Shown here: positions 12,164 through 24,000 of the stretch, piece by piece
How positions within the stretch are numbered: position 1 is the stretch's first letter
Layout: every line of letters begins with the position of its first letter
Origin: Aquila chrysaetos chrysaetos
Taxonomy: Eukaryota > Chordata > Aves > Accipitriformes > Accipitridae
Assembly: GCF_900496995.4 (NCBI RefSeq)
Contig: NC_044024.1
Coordinates: forward strand, 19,780,698 to 19,844,697
Reading direction: 5' to 3'
DNA length: 64,000 nt
The notes under the pieces: model-generated
Told to the model about the DNA's origin: nothing
The model's input: only the letters and a program-made list of their open reading frames with translations
Database searches by the model: none
Made by a program: the position numbers and the translations under genes

Positions 12164-15100
12164 CTGGAAATGAATGAGCCACAACAAAAGTATAAGTTAC
12201 AGCTGTTTGGGAAGAAGGGCAGAGCAAGTTTCATGGGGGGTTTTGTTTGTTTGTGTCTTCTGATTTGATTTTTTCTTAAGCCAAATGTAGCCCTTCTGAA
12301 TACACGTCTTTGTTTAAGAAAGCAGCATTACCACCACTCTGTCTACCCTGCAGAATACAGGGCAGAGGCGGCCATTCACGCAACGTTTTGTCACTTTTAG
12401 CTTGTGCTCTGTAGAGCTTGTAATTCAAAAAGAAAGACAACTAATCTTGGCTTAAAGATTTCATCCTTGGGTAACTGCCCCACTGATTTATTACAGCTCT
12501 GTTCAAAATCCCCACCACTGTTTTCGGTCTCTGTTTTCTATCACGGATTTCTGTATGCCCTTTGCAGTTAGACTAAAGAGTCCCATCCCCTGCCATGTAA
12601 AGGTTCTCTGAATAACTTGTCTAACCCATTGGTTTAGAAGCACTGTCACAAATTAAAGGATTCATTTGAAACCAAACACCCAGTCTCTGACAGGTACATA
12701 ACAGGATGGTACAGGGTTGGAAGGCAGACAGTGGGGTTGTAGCTCCCCTCCCTACACCCAGGGCCTTGGCACAGGGACGTCCGCCGACCCCTACACTCTT
12801 CTCCCGCTACGCCACCGGTCAAAATGACATTACAGCTAATGCGCTAACAGGAGCAGCCGGCCTGACCTCTCGAGTAACAGCAAAATGATACAACAGCTTC
12901 CTAGGGGAATCTGCCTTACTCTCGGTCTTGTTCCTGCCAAATACTGACAACATAAAACAGTTACCGAAAAGACCCCCGAACCGCGGGCTGAGAAATAAGA
13001 GCACATCTTCCACAAGTCTCCCGAGCAAGGGGAGACTTCAACGCAGCCAGAAGCAGCACATGAAATCAGCTAACACAGGGCGATGGAGCAAAGCTGAGAC
13101 CATGAGGCTGAGCAGAGCTACAGTTCAATGACTGCTACACGTGGAAAAACCAAGAACCTGTAAAACTGTGGTGTTTCTGCAAAGTCATGGATTCTGTCTA
13201 AATCCAGAAGCAATGATCGATTTCAGTCCCTGAAGGAATTCACGCTCGGGCCCGAACTTTCCTTGCTGGGAAAATGTAAGCACTGCTGCATTTTTACCTT
13301 GGGACAAGTCCTTTTTGAACACGCAGGGCTGTTGTTAGGGGTTATTTGGTCCTGTAGTGTGTGTATCTAGCGAAACTGCCCCAAGAAAGGATGAGCTGGA
13401 GTTCTCAAGGATTGCTTTATCAACAGACACGCAGTCACAGGTGAAAATCTGCAGCCCAAACTGAAGAAAGCCAGAAAGGGAGGGAAAAAAGATAGTTGGC
13501 TGTGTTTGGATAATTCCTCCTCTCCCAATTATCTGGCTGAGAGACAACAGTAGCTCTGCACATTTGGCACTGAGGGAATTAGATCTGCCTTTTGCTATCT
13601 AGCCAGCTGCAAAGAGATACTGGTGCTTTGAATTCACCCCCACACTGTCACAGGCATTTCTGCTTCTCCTTTGTGTTCCGTGCCATCAGTCCTGGCTCCT
13701 CCCGCCAACATCAACAATGCCTCAGGTACATCTGAAAGACATGACGGGATCTAACCTGAACGCTGCTTTGAGGTAAAACTAGGTGAAGGTCTCAGTGCCT
13801 TTTCTTAAAGCCTTTTCCACAGACTGTTTTCCTTTCCGACCTGCAGGAAGCAAACTATGTTGCCTTCACGCTGCTCGTCACTCCCCAATTCCCATCCAAG
13901 ACTCCTACCTTCCCTCCTCCCGCCATGCTCATACATGCTCATGCAGAGCAGTACGGAGATTTGCATCTATTTTGGCCAAGTTTTAACATAAAGGTATTGG
14001 CTCTGTCTGGGAACGCTCCCCTGCTCTGTAGCCATGGTGGGGACTCTCAAACCCGGGGTCTGCGCCTGTTTGTTCGAGTCTTTCCCTCTCAGCCAAGGGA
14101 GAGCTGCCGGCTGGAAGGAAACAGCTCTTCTGTAGGTGGTGGTACACAGTTCCAGGGAGTGAGGGCTGCACATGCTTTTGCTTTTGTTAGCATTACACAA
14201 CATCACGTTTCAGACAAGGAAATCACTGTATCTGAGCAACCAGAGATGGGCAAAACCTGCTGGATCCAGGAAGAATTGGACCTTGCTCTTCTACAGCTCC
14301 AAAGCAGCCTCAACGCTGCCCCAGGCAGCATGTTTGGGGCCTGATCTGGCAAAATAGAATGGCGCATGCTTAACTGTAATTTAAGCCTCGACTGCACGGA
14401 AATTGCTTCTAATTTATGGAGAGTGAAAGAGCTCACAACAGGGGTCAGGAAGAGCAGAAATGTAGCACAGCTGCAGACCAGAAAATGCCAAAAAGGTGCC
14501 TTCAGAATAACTACAGTGGTTTTTTTCCTCGCGGGGCAGCTGTTAAACTATGCAAAGGAGACCGGAATGCTCAAATCGGAGAACTCTGTGAAACAGCGGA
14601 GTTCATTCTTACGAATTGCCTTCTTAGGAAATTCCCTGTGCTATGGCAAAAAAGTTTAAGGGTTCTGGAGAGCACCTGCACCATCATGCTTCTTGCCTAT
14701 GCCCACAAGCCTGAGAGGCTTCAGCTTATTCCAGTAATAGCTACACCTTGCCTTTTGCCAAGAAAAATAGCTTGCAGGAGGAGCCCAGGAGCTGCTGTCT
14801 TTATGGGGCACAATTTGTCACAGGGCTAATGGTGACTTGAAAGGGATAAACACAAAACAGACTTTTTGCCTGATTTTTTCGTACTTCAGAGTGCACCATA
14901 AAGGCACCTGGGTTTGCTCACTTCCCTTTAGCTTTTCACATCGGGAATTTAAGTCTGCGCTTTGGCAAGGACATTTCAAAGTTGCACGATGTGTTTTTTT
15001 TATGTCACTCACTGTTCCTGCCCCTTACACTCTTCCTGCCTTTGAATGCTGCTGCCCATCGCAGCAGTGCAGCCTGCCCTTGCGCTGAAGGTCGCCTGCT

Positions 15101-16763
15101 CATCGTGCTTACAACCCGAGCGCCAGGCCGGGTCAACCACCAGCACTAAGGGTAAGCAGCCCCCAGGGCCCCAAAATTCCTAATGTGTAAGAGAAAGGAA
15201 ATTGAAGCCATCCAACAGCTTTTGCTCTTCACGGCAGAGGCAGAAGCAGGGGACGGCACCCAGGCGTCTTTTCTACAGACCTCAGCCCGAGATCCAAAGC
15301 TGGAAGCTGATGCAACTGCAAGCTAAAGCACCTCCTCTCTCAGCAGAATAAAGCAGCAGCTCCTCGCCTCGAAAGGCTGCAAGGTAGCAGAAGAAAAACC
15401 TGTCAGTGGATACGGACCGACTACTGCACATCCTGGGCCAGACGCCAGCGCCACAGATGCCAAGGAAGGTGGTGAGAGGGGTAGGGGTAGAGGAGGTTTC
15501 ATCTATTGAATGAAACCAAAACACTCCTCAGGCGAGTCATTACAGCACAGAAGTAGAAGCTACGTGAAGCTGCGCAGAGATGTGGGGCAAGTGCTCCCAG
15601 AGGGAGCAGGATGAAAGAGCGGACGAGGGTTAAAGATGCACGAAAAATACAAGCAAACAGGAGGCAGAGAGCTGAGGGTACGCTCACACCCCTTCCAAAT
15701 GAGCACTGTCCGAGCAGCATGCGTCCCCAGACACCACCGGCCCCCTGTTTTGCTGGGGCCGAGCCTGATCCAACCACGACCGCTGTTTTTACCAGACGGT
15801 TCTGTGGGAAACCCTCGGCGCGGTCCCACACGCCGCCTTTATTTTCCCTCGTCGAGCCTTGGTCGCTCTTGCTTAACCTCTCAAACCGCTCTGCCCGTGC
15901 GGCGCTCGGCGTGACACGCTCCAGAAAGCGCCCGCCATCCCCGCGCAGCCACAGCCGAGGGTTTGTCCCGGCCTTCCTCCGTCCTGCGGAGAGCCGAGCT
16001 CTGCTGTCGCTGCGGAGAATCAAACCAAACCACGTACTCCGCCGCATCCAGCGAGCCCAAACGTAAGCGTGCTCGGCTGTGAAACACCCCGGTTGCTGCC
16101 TCTCTGCAGCAACGGGGAGCAGGCGCTTTCCCTGCCGAGCCGCATCCCCCGATGCGCGGCTCCCGGCTGGCGGTGAACAGCCCCGAAGCCCAGCGCTGCC
16201 TGCGGGCTCCGTCCCCTTCCCCCGGGGCAGCGGGGCCGCTCCTCCACACCTCCACCCCGCGGGCGGCCATTTGGGGCTGGACGCGAATCCCAGGTACGCA
16301 CCGCGGTTACGCTTCCCCGCCGCGTTTTGGGGGCAGCACTGCAAAACACAAAAACCCCCGAACAAACAAACAAAAACCCCAAAAGGGGGGGGGGGGGGGT
16401 GTTAAGAAGCAAAAGGTGCCGTTTGACTCTTCTTTGTCTCATTCGCCAAACGCCTCAGCCGGCGGCGAGCCCCCCCCTCACACACACGGACAGACGCCGG
16501 CCCCAGCCCCGCAGCTCCCGGCCCCGTCCCCGCCGCCGCCGGTCTCACCGGAACCGCTCCTGCCCGGCCGTGTCCCAGATCTGCAGCTTGATCCTCTTGC
16601 CCGGCTCGATCTCCACCAGCCTGGAGAAGAAATCCACGCCCACCGTGGGGTCGGAGATCTGGGCGAAGCGCCCTTCGGTGAAGCGGCGGATGAGGCAGGA
16701 CTTGCCCACGGTGGAGTCGCCGATGACGATCAGGCGGAACTGGTAGAGCCAGATGGCCTCCAT
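11737..16763 (-). CDS. RAB39B: RAB39B, Rab GTPase (complete, two coding exons)
   Basis: Small GTPase of neuronal vesicle traffic; in mammals loss of function causes X-linked intellectual disability and early-onset parkinsonism, and it acts in AMPA-receptor trafficking and autophagy. Exons 16549-16763 and 11737-12163 join to 213 residues plus TGA, the exact family length. P-loop GDSTVGKS is at residues 15-22, the switch I region contains [14 protein letters not shown] is at 64-69 with catalytic Gln68, and the guanine-specificity motif is HKCD rather than NKxD, as is usual in Rab39. The protein ends RRCLC, a CXC double-prenylation signal. Arg72 is split by the 4385 bp intron. The sequence is almost identical to human RAB39B; I noticed Ile36 for Val and Ile for Thr in the GEISIQEG segment. 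The start is the family MEAIWLYQ. The promoter lies in a CpG island. Confidence 0.98.
12164..16548 (-). other. RAB39B: RAB39B intron
   Basis: Single intron of 4385 bp, donor GTGAGACC next to 16549. I see no second gene inside. The end nearest exon 1 is GC-rich CpG-island sequence, with a 14-16 nt G-run on the plus strand at about 16385-16400 (C-run in the transcript). Confidence 0.85.
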
Positions 16764-17440
16764 GCTGCCGCCGCCCGCCTCAGCGCCCGCCCGCCGCCGC
16801 GCCGCCCATGCCCGGCCCGCGGGCCCGGGGGCGGGCCGCCGCCGCCGCTCGCCCGCAGGGGGCGCGCCGGCCGCGGGAGGCGCCGCGCCGCTAGGCCGGG
16901 AGCGCGGAGCCCCGGGGGCCGGCGGCGGCCCGGGCCCGGCCCTCCCCTGCTCTCCCCCCGCCGCTACCGGGGCCGGCCCCGCTGTCTGCGCCGCGGCCGC
17001 TCAGGCGGGGCCCCTGGCGGCCGAGCGCAGGCCCTGCCCGGCACCCCGCCCGCCCCGTCACGCCGGCTCGCATCCCCGCCGCCGAGGTCGCCGGGCGGAC
17101 CGCGGGGCCCGGCGGGCGCCTGCCGCCGCCTCAGCCGCGGCGCTGGGGCCCGGACGAGGGTCGCTCTAACCCTCCCCCCCCCCCGCCCCGCTCCCGCCTC
17201 CGCTGCCGCGGAGCCCGCTCTCCCCGCAGCCCCGCGGCGGCCGTTCCCTGCGGCTGCAGCGCCGGAGCCGGTGCCGGGCCGCGGGACGGAGGCGCGGCCG
17301 AACGCGGGGCGCGCCGTGATGCAATGGCGGCCGCGCTCTACCGCACTGCCGGGAGGAGCCGCCACCCCCGAAACGCCGCCGCTGCGGGAGCCGGGCGGGG
17401 GCGGGGCGGGGCGGGACCGTGCGGGGCGGCGGGGGCGGCC
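15720..17440 (-). promoter_or_regulatory. RAB39B: RAB39B CpG-island promoter
   Basis: Dense CpG and very high GC surrounding exon 1. Upstream of the ATG there are tandem GC boxes (GGGCGGGG-type) at 17393-17414 and an ATGGCGGC core of the YY1 type at 17324-17331. No TATA box is evident. Boundaries are judged by eye; the transcription start cannot be fixed from sequence alone. Confidence 0.75.
16549..16763 (-). CDS. RAB39B: RAB39B exon 1 with start codon
   Basis: ATG is at 16763-16761 on the minus strand. Encodes [28 protein letters not shown] and on to the DTAGQERF segment; two bases of Arg72 precede the GTGAGA donor. Confidence 0.98.
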
Positions 17441-18020
17441 GGCGGGGAGCCCGGCGCTGAGGGGAGCCCCGGTTCCTGCAGGGAGCCCGGGGCTGAGGGG
17501 AGCCGGGGGCTGAGGGGGACACGGGGCTGAGGGGATCCTCGGTTCCTGCAGGGAGCCGGGGGCTGAGGGGAGCCGGGGGCTGAGGGGAGGCCCGGGGCTG
17601 AAGGGGGACACGGGGCTGAGGGGATCCGCGGTTCCTGCAGGGAGCCCGGGGATGAGGGGAGCCGGGGGTTGAGGGGGGCCCGGGACTGAGGGGATCCTCG
17701 GTTCCTGCAGGGAGCCCGGGGATGAGGGGAGCCGGGGGCTGAGGGGGACACGGGGCTGAGGGGATCCTCGGTTCCTGCAGGGAGCCCGGGGATGAGGGGA
17801 GCCGGGGGCTGAGGGGATCTCCGGGGCTGAGGGGATCTCCGGGGCTGAGGGGATCTCCGGGGCTTGAGGGGATCCCCGGGGGCTGAGGGGAGCCCGGAGT
17901 TGAGGGGGGCACGGGGCTGAGGGGAGCCAGGGGCTGAGGTGATCCCCGGAGCCTGCAGGGAGCCCGGTGCTGAGGGGGACATGGGGCTGAGGGGATCCCG
18001 GGGGCTGAGGGGAGCCGTGC
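17440..18020. repeat. GC-rich minisatellite with 70 bp higher-order period
   Basis: Tandem array of about 17-19 bp units of the form GGGAGCCGGGGGCTGAG. A landmark GGTTCCTGCAG recurs at 17471, 17541, 17630, 17700 and 17770, giving spacings of 70, 89, 70 and 70 bp: a 70 bp higher-order unit, with one copy carrying an extra 19 bp subunit. A diverged landmark (AGCCTGCAG) lies near 17950. Between 17810 and 17880 three GGGGATCTCCGGGGCTGA-type units of about 17-18 bp stand alone. Many G4-G6 runs lie on the plus strand. The array begins about 0.68 kb upstream of the RAB39B ATG. Confidence 0.92.
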
Positions 18021-21000
18021 CGAGCCCAGGGCCAAGGGGAAGCTGGGGGGGCCAGGCGAACCCCAAAGCTAAGGGGTGCAGGCCAAGGCTAACCTTTCTC
18101 AGCTCTTCCTCCGGGCGAAGGGGGGTCGAGCAGGGCGCGCAACGCCTTTCCGTGTTTGAAACGCAGGCTTCATTTCTGGAGAGGTTCAGGCTCCTCACCG
18201 CTGCGTCTGGGGCTTTCTTCCCATTGACATCTGACGGGGGCAGCCCAAGTGCTCCTGGCATTTTGGGAGAGCCTCTGCACCGCCGCCCTGGGCACTGGGT
18301 ACCTGCACCGTGCGAGCCTGGTCTGGAAAGGGACAAGGGTAACAGCAAGGTACCTTACTAACAGACTCATGAAACCCAGCATATCCACACGCGCACACAC
18401 ATACATATATGCGTGTGTGTGTGTGTGTATATATATATGATGTGTGTACAGTCTCAAAAATGAATAGTTACGGACATTAAATACCCAGCAAATTAAATAC
18501 CACAAACCTTAACAAATCCGTTTTCCCTCGCTCCGCTCCAGCAGGTTCTTGGCTCCGTGGGGCGAAGCACAGCGTTCAGGAACCCAAGCGGCAGCGAACG
18601 TGGCGCAGCGTATACACGGGTACCTCGGATTGTAAGTCCCAGTTTTGAGCGGGCTGTCCCAAACAGGTAGTGCCACGCACCGCCGCAGCAGCACACGGCC
18701 GCACTCGCGTGCCTCCGTGGGATACGGCTGAGCTCGAGCGCCTGCTTGTTCAGCACTTGCCGGAGAAGAGTTTTGATCTCTGGAAGGGAAAATGAGCTAA
18801 AACAGTGCTAAAATGTGTGTATTAAGTCAAACATTAAAAAAAAAAAAAAAAGATTACTATTGATGCTTTTTCTTTTTTTAAATTTATGAAAGCATTGGTG
18901 TGTTTTTTTAAATAAAGATGGTTTCATTAAGAGCTCCTCCTGCATGACCACTATTGAAATAAACATGTTCATAGTGGCTATTATATTCATTAGATCCTCA
19001 AACAAAGGACATTTATATAGGTATGAGATAGTTTGCCAGCTTGCACATTGGACTAGGACATTAGAGAGACCATTTCAAGTCTTGAGGAATAAATGGCAAG
19101 GAATTTTTTCAATATCCTTTGAAATGTATTTATTAAAAAATAACAACCCTAAAAGATTCTATTTTAACGTACCTCAGGACAGGAAAGAAAACGAATGAGG
19201 CAATCTGCACCGCAACAGAAACGGTGCAACAGAAAAATATTAAACCTATAAATCTGAGGTAGCAGTACATTAACCAGTGACTCATTGCCAGCGATGCTTT
19301 GTGCGCATCTATTGCACGTTGCCGTACGATTTCTGCGTGTTTGACGCCCATTAGTTCAAGCCCACAACAAATTGTGGTTTTTCTTAACTGTTTTCCTCTC
19401 CTCCCCGTGCACTCGCACACACAGTCGCCCATTCCCTTTCTTCCACAGGTTTGACTGCGCTCGAGCAGGCACCAGGCGCTCAGTAACACACCCCGCAAGT
19501 CAGCCCTCAGCGGCATCCCCAGGCGGTGTCTCAAGGCAGAGGTGCCGGTGGACACGTCGTGGCAGCGGCCTGAGCTGTGAGAGGGAGCAGCCAAAGCACC
19601 CCGACTCGCAGGGCTGTGAGGAGCCAAGGGGAGCACCAAGGGGTGGGCTGCTGCCCAGCAGATGCTGTCGTAGCTAGAGGAATTCCTGGAGCATCGGGGA
19701 CCTGTTTTCCCCAGCAAATAAACCTGCAGGATCCCGTAATGCAGATATTATTTTCATCTTCTCTGAACGCATGCATATAGATGAACACACGCTGCGTGAC
19801 TAGGCAGTCACGATATTAATTAGCAGCAACCGAGAAGGTAGGAGAAAATGAGATCCTGGGAGAGCCTTTGTTCTAGTACCGTTTTAGAAAATGGAAAATC
19901 TGGTGTCTGAAAGAGAGAGACAGAAAGTAACCTAGATTTGATGCAAAAGCAGGTTTGTTGGCTGGGGACAGGACAGCGGGTGCTGGTGAGAAGCCGCAGG
20001 AGCGTGCGCACTGACGGCAGCGCTCGGACCAGTCTCTGCGGGCTGTCGGCAGCCCCGGATTAGGGACAACCCTTCGGTGCTCCTTCCCGTAGGTCCGGGG
20101 GCGATTCCGGAGGAGCCCCTTTCTCCCTGCAGCTGCTAGTGCTGGGGGAGAGCTGCCTGAAAACGACCTCGGCACGGGTGAGGGCGCGGCTGAACCCACG
20201 CTGGCGCACAGGGGCCGAGCTCTTGCCTCTGCCGGCAGCACCCGTGGGACTCCACAAGCGCGGTGCAGGCAGCACCGCCGTACAGCCCTGCCCTGCGCAC
20301 AGCCAAACGTGGGTCAAAGCCCTTCCCGAGGGCCGCCTCCGCACACCTGTGTGTGCACCTTCTGCACAAGGCGAAAACCATCCACACATCAGCCACTGGA
20401 GTGGGTATTTCTTACTTAGTGACTTTATTTTAAGGCAGGAAAGCTGGGGCGAGGGCTGGAGAGTGACTCTCTTGCTACCATGCACTGCCTGTCGTGTCTA
20501 TCCCAGACCAATTGTATTAACTTCCTTTTAGTGTTAGATGATGAAGCCCTAAGCAGATAACCGGGCTTTTGCGAGCCCAGTTCCAACCCATTTCAGACTG
20601 GTGGGTGGCGTGTGCTCCAAATGCCAGGAACCGCTGCCATGCAACCCTGCGTGAAGAGCCCGGCGCCAGCCTCAGCAGTCCCTGTGGCTGGGACGGGACG
20701 GTTTCAAGGCAAGCCGCTCCTCTCGGGCAGGAGCTCTCTGCCGTGAGGCCCAGGCTTGCTGCGGCTGGGCCACAAACGGAGAAGGTACTGAGCCGTGGTC
20801 AGGGATGGCTAGGAGTCAGACACAACCCCCCCAGACACCAGCACTGCGATTCACAGAGGTCCTTCCCTCTAAATAGTTTGCTGTTCGGTTGTAGTGTAGT
20901 TTTTCTCCAAAACCAGCCAGTGCCCTTCGCACCCCGTAGCTGGCAGCTGAAGCCATCTCCAAGCCCACGGCAGCACTACGAGGAGGAGAGTGCATCGGCA

Positions 21001-24000
21001 CTGCGTACACCATGCAATTTTAATGCCCTTTCAGTTTCCAAGGATACAAAAAACAATCAATCAGACACAATCCCTCGCTGCGGGGCTGGCTGCACAGGAG
21101 CTGCCCGAGATGGCCCGTGCCTGCGCCCCAGCCTGGGGAGGTGCAGCGATCGCAACACACTGGTAAACCAGAGCACCCGAACCCACAGGCTGATGTCCCC
21201 GGCACTCGCAGGTTTTCTATCCCAGCCCCACTCCCAATGGAGCTGCTCAGCACCACAGAGATAAACTGCACCCGTTACTTACTGAGAGCAGTGACGGGCC
21301 ACACACCGGGCTGATGGGATTGCTGAGAACGGGGCTGGCTAACCACATGTAGCAAACAATTTATTAGCTAGTTCCAAAAAACATCCCTGTTAAATTAGGC
21401 CTGTCCAGGAGATGTGACACGGAGACAGATTACACTGTTGACAGGGACGTGATTGCACCCATGACCTGCTAGCTGATGCGTGCCGCTGTAAAACCCAGGA
21501 CAGAGGGAAGGTATTAAGCGAATTAATGTTTATTATTTATATGATGCCCACAGTTACTCAGGGTGGTGCAGACAAGCGTAAAGCCAAGGGCACCACAGGG
21601 TGCTCAGGAACTGACAGCCCAGCTGACAGCAGGCACTGGGAGCGTAATTTAGGACTTTGTGACGAAGTGACAGCCTTAGAGCCTCCAAGAGCAGTAGCAG
21701 GAGGGAAGCACAGGCAGGGCTGAATGCCAGGAGGCACACGGTGAAGCTTCTGTCCCACCTTGGCTTTTGGCTGGGCTAAAGTGCTTTCTTGTAGTGGTGG
21801 ACTTGTGTGGCAGACTGGCAGCCTCTGTCCCCAGGAAACTTGTCTAACCTCCCTCCCCAGCCGCCAACCTGTCGGCAAAATGCTTCTAGTGAGCAACGGA
21901 GCACCGCGCACCAAGGCAGCTCCAAGCGTGCTGGTTGAGGTTCCGGGGGTGGCATCCTGCGGAGGTACCACTGGAACCCCAGTGTCACACTGGGACCAAA
22001 TCAAAAGCAGTAGAGCAGACGCAGGCTTGATAAACATAGTCATGGCTGAGTGATGCTGGCTGTCCCATTAATGGTCCCCCCATTAATATAGGAACACATC
22101 ACCTAAATGTCTCTCCTACACTAGGTGTCCAGGCTCCTTCTGTAGCCAACAGAGAGAGGCAGGAACACCTTGAGACCTATTTATACCACTCAGCTTGATG
22201 GGATGGACCATCCTCCACCACCGCTGCTCTCTCCCTTGGCCGCAGAGGAACAAAGGGCCCAGCACGGAGCAGCTGCCCAACCTCAGACAGCTTGAATTGC
22301 CCCATCCCCTGAGCAGCAGGCTCTGCCTCCTCCCAAGGAGCTTAACAACACCCCAGAGACAGGGCTGCAAAGCCAGCCGGGATCCGTGCCGATGGGAGAA
22401 TGCGAGAGAGACACAGATGCAGAGAAACTTCAGAAATAACCAGAGAGGCTTTTTGAGTCAATAACAGTGCTCCAGGGCAGTGTTAGCATTTGCTTTGCAA
22501 CCTGAACAGACAGGGGAGATTAAACTCTCGTACAGTGTGGCCCACACGGGTGGACGTGCACAGAGGATAAGCTTGTCCCTGCATCCCTGCAAGTGGCAGG
22601 GCCACCCTCTGGTGCCACACAGCACCCACACGACACAGCCTCCAGCCCCGACGGCCTGCACACGCGAGCAAGTCAGCTGGGCTCTTGAAGAGACGCAAAA
22701 CATTTGCAAAACGTTTCCCTGTGACAATAAATTAAACGTCAGCTCATTACCGTGGGATGGCTTAGTCCAGACGCAGCTCCCGGTGTCTTATTTCAGATTA
22801 CGATCACACTAAAATGGTCATGGGTTGGCCGATCGAAAAAGGGGGGCTCCCATCAAGAGATCATTTTATCTGCCTGAGTCTGCCTGAATCCAAGAACAGA
22901 TCCTCCACTGGGAATATTATGTCCTTGTAGCTGTTCAAGTCTTCCCAGGAAGGGAACAGGATCTGCTTAGAGCAAATAAAAGCCATTACCATCAGGATAA
23001 ATTAGTAATGGTGAGTGGGAGAGAGAGGAGGAGAGGAAAAGAGGTTATTGTGATTTTTCTTCCTACAGACCGCGTGTCTGAGCCACTTACATTGCCAGAA
23101 AACAGCTCCCTAGCTTCCCCTCCTGAGTCCAGAGATCCGACTGCTTGCTTACAGCTCAAGAGCTACTGTGGATTGTTAATAACTAGCAGGATGGCATTAC
23201 GGGTTGTTAGATGCATGAAATCTGATTTCTGTTCCCACTGGTACACTTGAGTTTAGCAGCAGCACAGGCAGGGCAGAGTGAGAAAAGGCAAAATATACTT
23301 GCGTTTGCTCTGTTCAACACCGCTAAACACATGCCTTTTTATCAGAAGCTGTAACACTTGTTGATGACTAATTGTGGGGGTCTTTAAGGTGCTGCAGGGG
23401 GTAGGACTGTCGCTCTGTGGTGCTGTATATTTTGCATTTTGAAAAATACAGGATGCCAAGTAATTCGCTAAACCGTGACTGCAGTCCTGGAAAAAAAGGA
23501 AAACTGACCCGCAGAAATGCCTTCACACTCAGGACTCCTTCCTTTCCTCCAAAACGATCTATTAAAGGAGGGTTGGTTTAGGTCGTTTGGGTCTACAATG
23601 GTGGCTGGACTGCCGCAGCCCAGAGACAAGTCCAGCCATAATGTGATTTTACAGCATTTTAAAAAGCAAGTGTCTGCCTGCTTAAGTGAGCACCTATTTC
23701 AGGTCGCTTGCAGGGAAATGACTGTACCACCACTGGCCCCTCTCCAGCAGGAATGCTAACCGGAGCCCTCCGGCACGGACCTGGTTTGACCAGCAAACCT
23801 GGCAAGCTCAGACCCTGCTCCTGTTTGTGTTTTTCCACTCCTCCTAGGATGCTGCTGCCTGCTGACGTCTTCACCCAACTTCGTTCAGATTTTACTATCT
23901 GACAAGAGGCATTTCAGCTGAGTGAATGGGAAATTAACGCAAAACCCAAAGGAGCTCGGTCTAGGGCTGCTGAACTCCTGTAGGGCCCCGGAGGAGACAT

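Noticed and set aside
16152-17513. 453-codon open frame on the plus strand
   Set aside because: It crosses the CpG island antisense to RAB39B exon 1 and is almost entirely Pro/Arg/Gly/Ala. Stops are rare at this GC content; no domain or splice logic.
17166-18348. Two long minus-strand open frames (289 and 336 codons) with SAPGSPQP-type repeats
   Set aside because: They are translations of the minisatellite, whose unit lacks stop codons. The repeats come from the DNA array, not from a protein family.
20569-21264. 231-codon plus-strand open frame
   Set aside because: No recognisable domain, no splice context, compositionally mixed; likely chance in a GC-rich spacer.
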